Source of the DNA: Leptolyngbya sp. FACHB-8 | GTDB lineage: Bacteria; Cyanobacteriota; Cyanobacteriia; Elainellales; Elainellaceae | DNA: 64,000 nucleotides | Reading direction: 5' to 3' | Assembly (NCBI RefSeq): GCF_014695575.1 | Contig: NZ_JACJOO010000048.1 | Location: 120,552 to 184,551, forward strand | Shown: positions 63,841-64,000 of the stretch, piece by piece | Numbering within the stretch: the first letter of the stretch is position 1 | Layout: each line of letters begins with the position of its first letter | Translations under genes and position numbers: made by a program | The notes under the pieces: generated by a model | The model's input: only the letters and a program-made list of their open reading frames with translations | The model's database searches: none | What the model was told of the DNA's origin: nothing

Positions 63841-64000
63841 TAGTGGGTCATCTGGCGTGAGTATTGCCATTTCAGGTGGAGCATTTCAGGCCACCAAGGA
63901 CTGGGTTACAGCCCCAGACCCTCCTAATCGATGCTTAGGTCGTTTAGATCGCGCTCGTTGTCGTCGTGCCGCTCGCTTGCCACCCCACTCAAACGGTGTT

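Noticed and set aside
63843..64000. Possible 3' end of a gene entering from the right edge on the minus strand
   Set aside because: Two minus-strand frames are open to the edge (stops at about 63924 and 63890), and too little sequence is available to choose either.

Overview
The window looks like chromosomal DNA of a filamentous cyanobacterium. The palindrome GCGATCGC (HIP1) recurs throughout. The genes are cyanobacterial: class II F/SBPase, a DUF1995 protein, an RbpA-type RNA-binding protein and a DUF1574-like SGNH protein. A patX-hetR pair (29.5-30.9 kb) points to a multicellular lineage. Whether the organism makes heterocysts cannot be told from here; the mix resembles Leptolyngbya-like genomes (inference). 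I see no rRNA, tRNA, CRISPR array, complete insertion sequence or prophage.

Layout. 0-6 kb: 3' end of a RecD-like helicase, an aldo/keto reductase, an acyltransferase plus alpha/beta-hydrolase pair that together resemble the plant phytyl ester synthase fusion, a fasciclin protein and an exported protein. 6-20 kb: DUF697 GTPase, RRM protein, sugar-nucleotide epimerase, glutamine amidotransferase, TPR protein, radical SAM protein, F/SBPase, histidine kinase. 20-30 kb: exported protein, folC, pyrR, xseB-xseA, recA (with a LexA-like box), FAD oxidoreductase. 29.4-31 kb: patX and hetR. 31-38 kb: SGNH protein, deoxyhypusine-synthase-like protein, and the conserved ATP-grasp/alpha-E/transglutaminase trio. 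38-47 kb: glyoxalase I, Rieske protein, TspO, and a nitrogen-salvage operon. 48-58 kb: Hsp70-like protein, M41-like protease, VanY-like peptidase, AEC transporter, DUF1995 protein, phosphatase, NUDIX. 58.6-63.7 kb: a second nitrogen-compound cluster.

The most interesting system is the 40-47 kb locus. A nucleoside-type ABC transporter (two permeases and a double ATPase) has a biuret-hydrolase-like cysteine hydrolase placed between its genes. A LysE exporter and a second cysteine hydrolase follow. The promoter is a textbook NtcA-activated one: GTA-N8-TAC, 22 nt, then TA-N3-T. A free-standing allophanate-hydrolase C-terminal domain is encoded divergently. The simplest reading is nitrogen-controlled uptake and breakdown of biuret, triuret or related ureido/heterocyclic nitrogen compounds. 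The second cluster (third cysteine hydrolase, RidA, cupin, CocE-like hydrolase, divergent ATZ/TRZ amidohydrolase) may be a related route.

Intergenic DNA is packed with palindromic MITE-like elements. At least six families recur at fixed or nearly fixed length: A 89 bp, B 101-103 bp, C 95 bp, D 120 bp, E 103 bp, F 88 bp. One D copy sits inside an F copy with an intact 8-bp target duplication, which is direct evidence of transposition. Most families share a central GCGAAGC/GCTTCGC apex.
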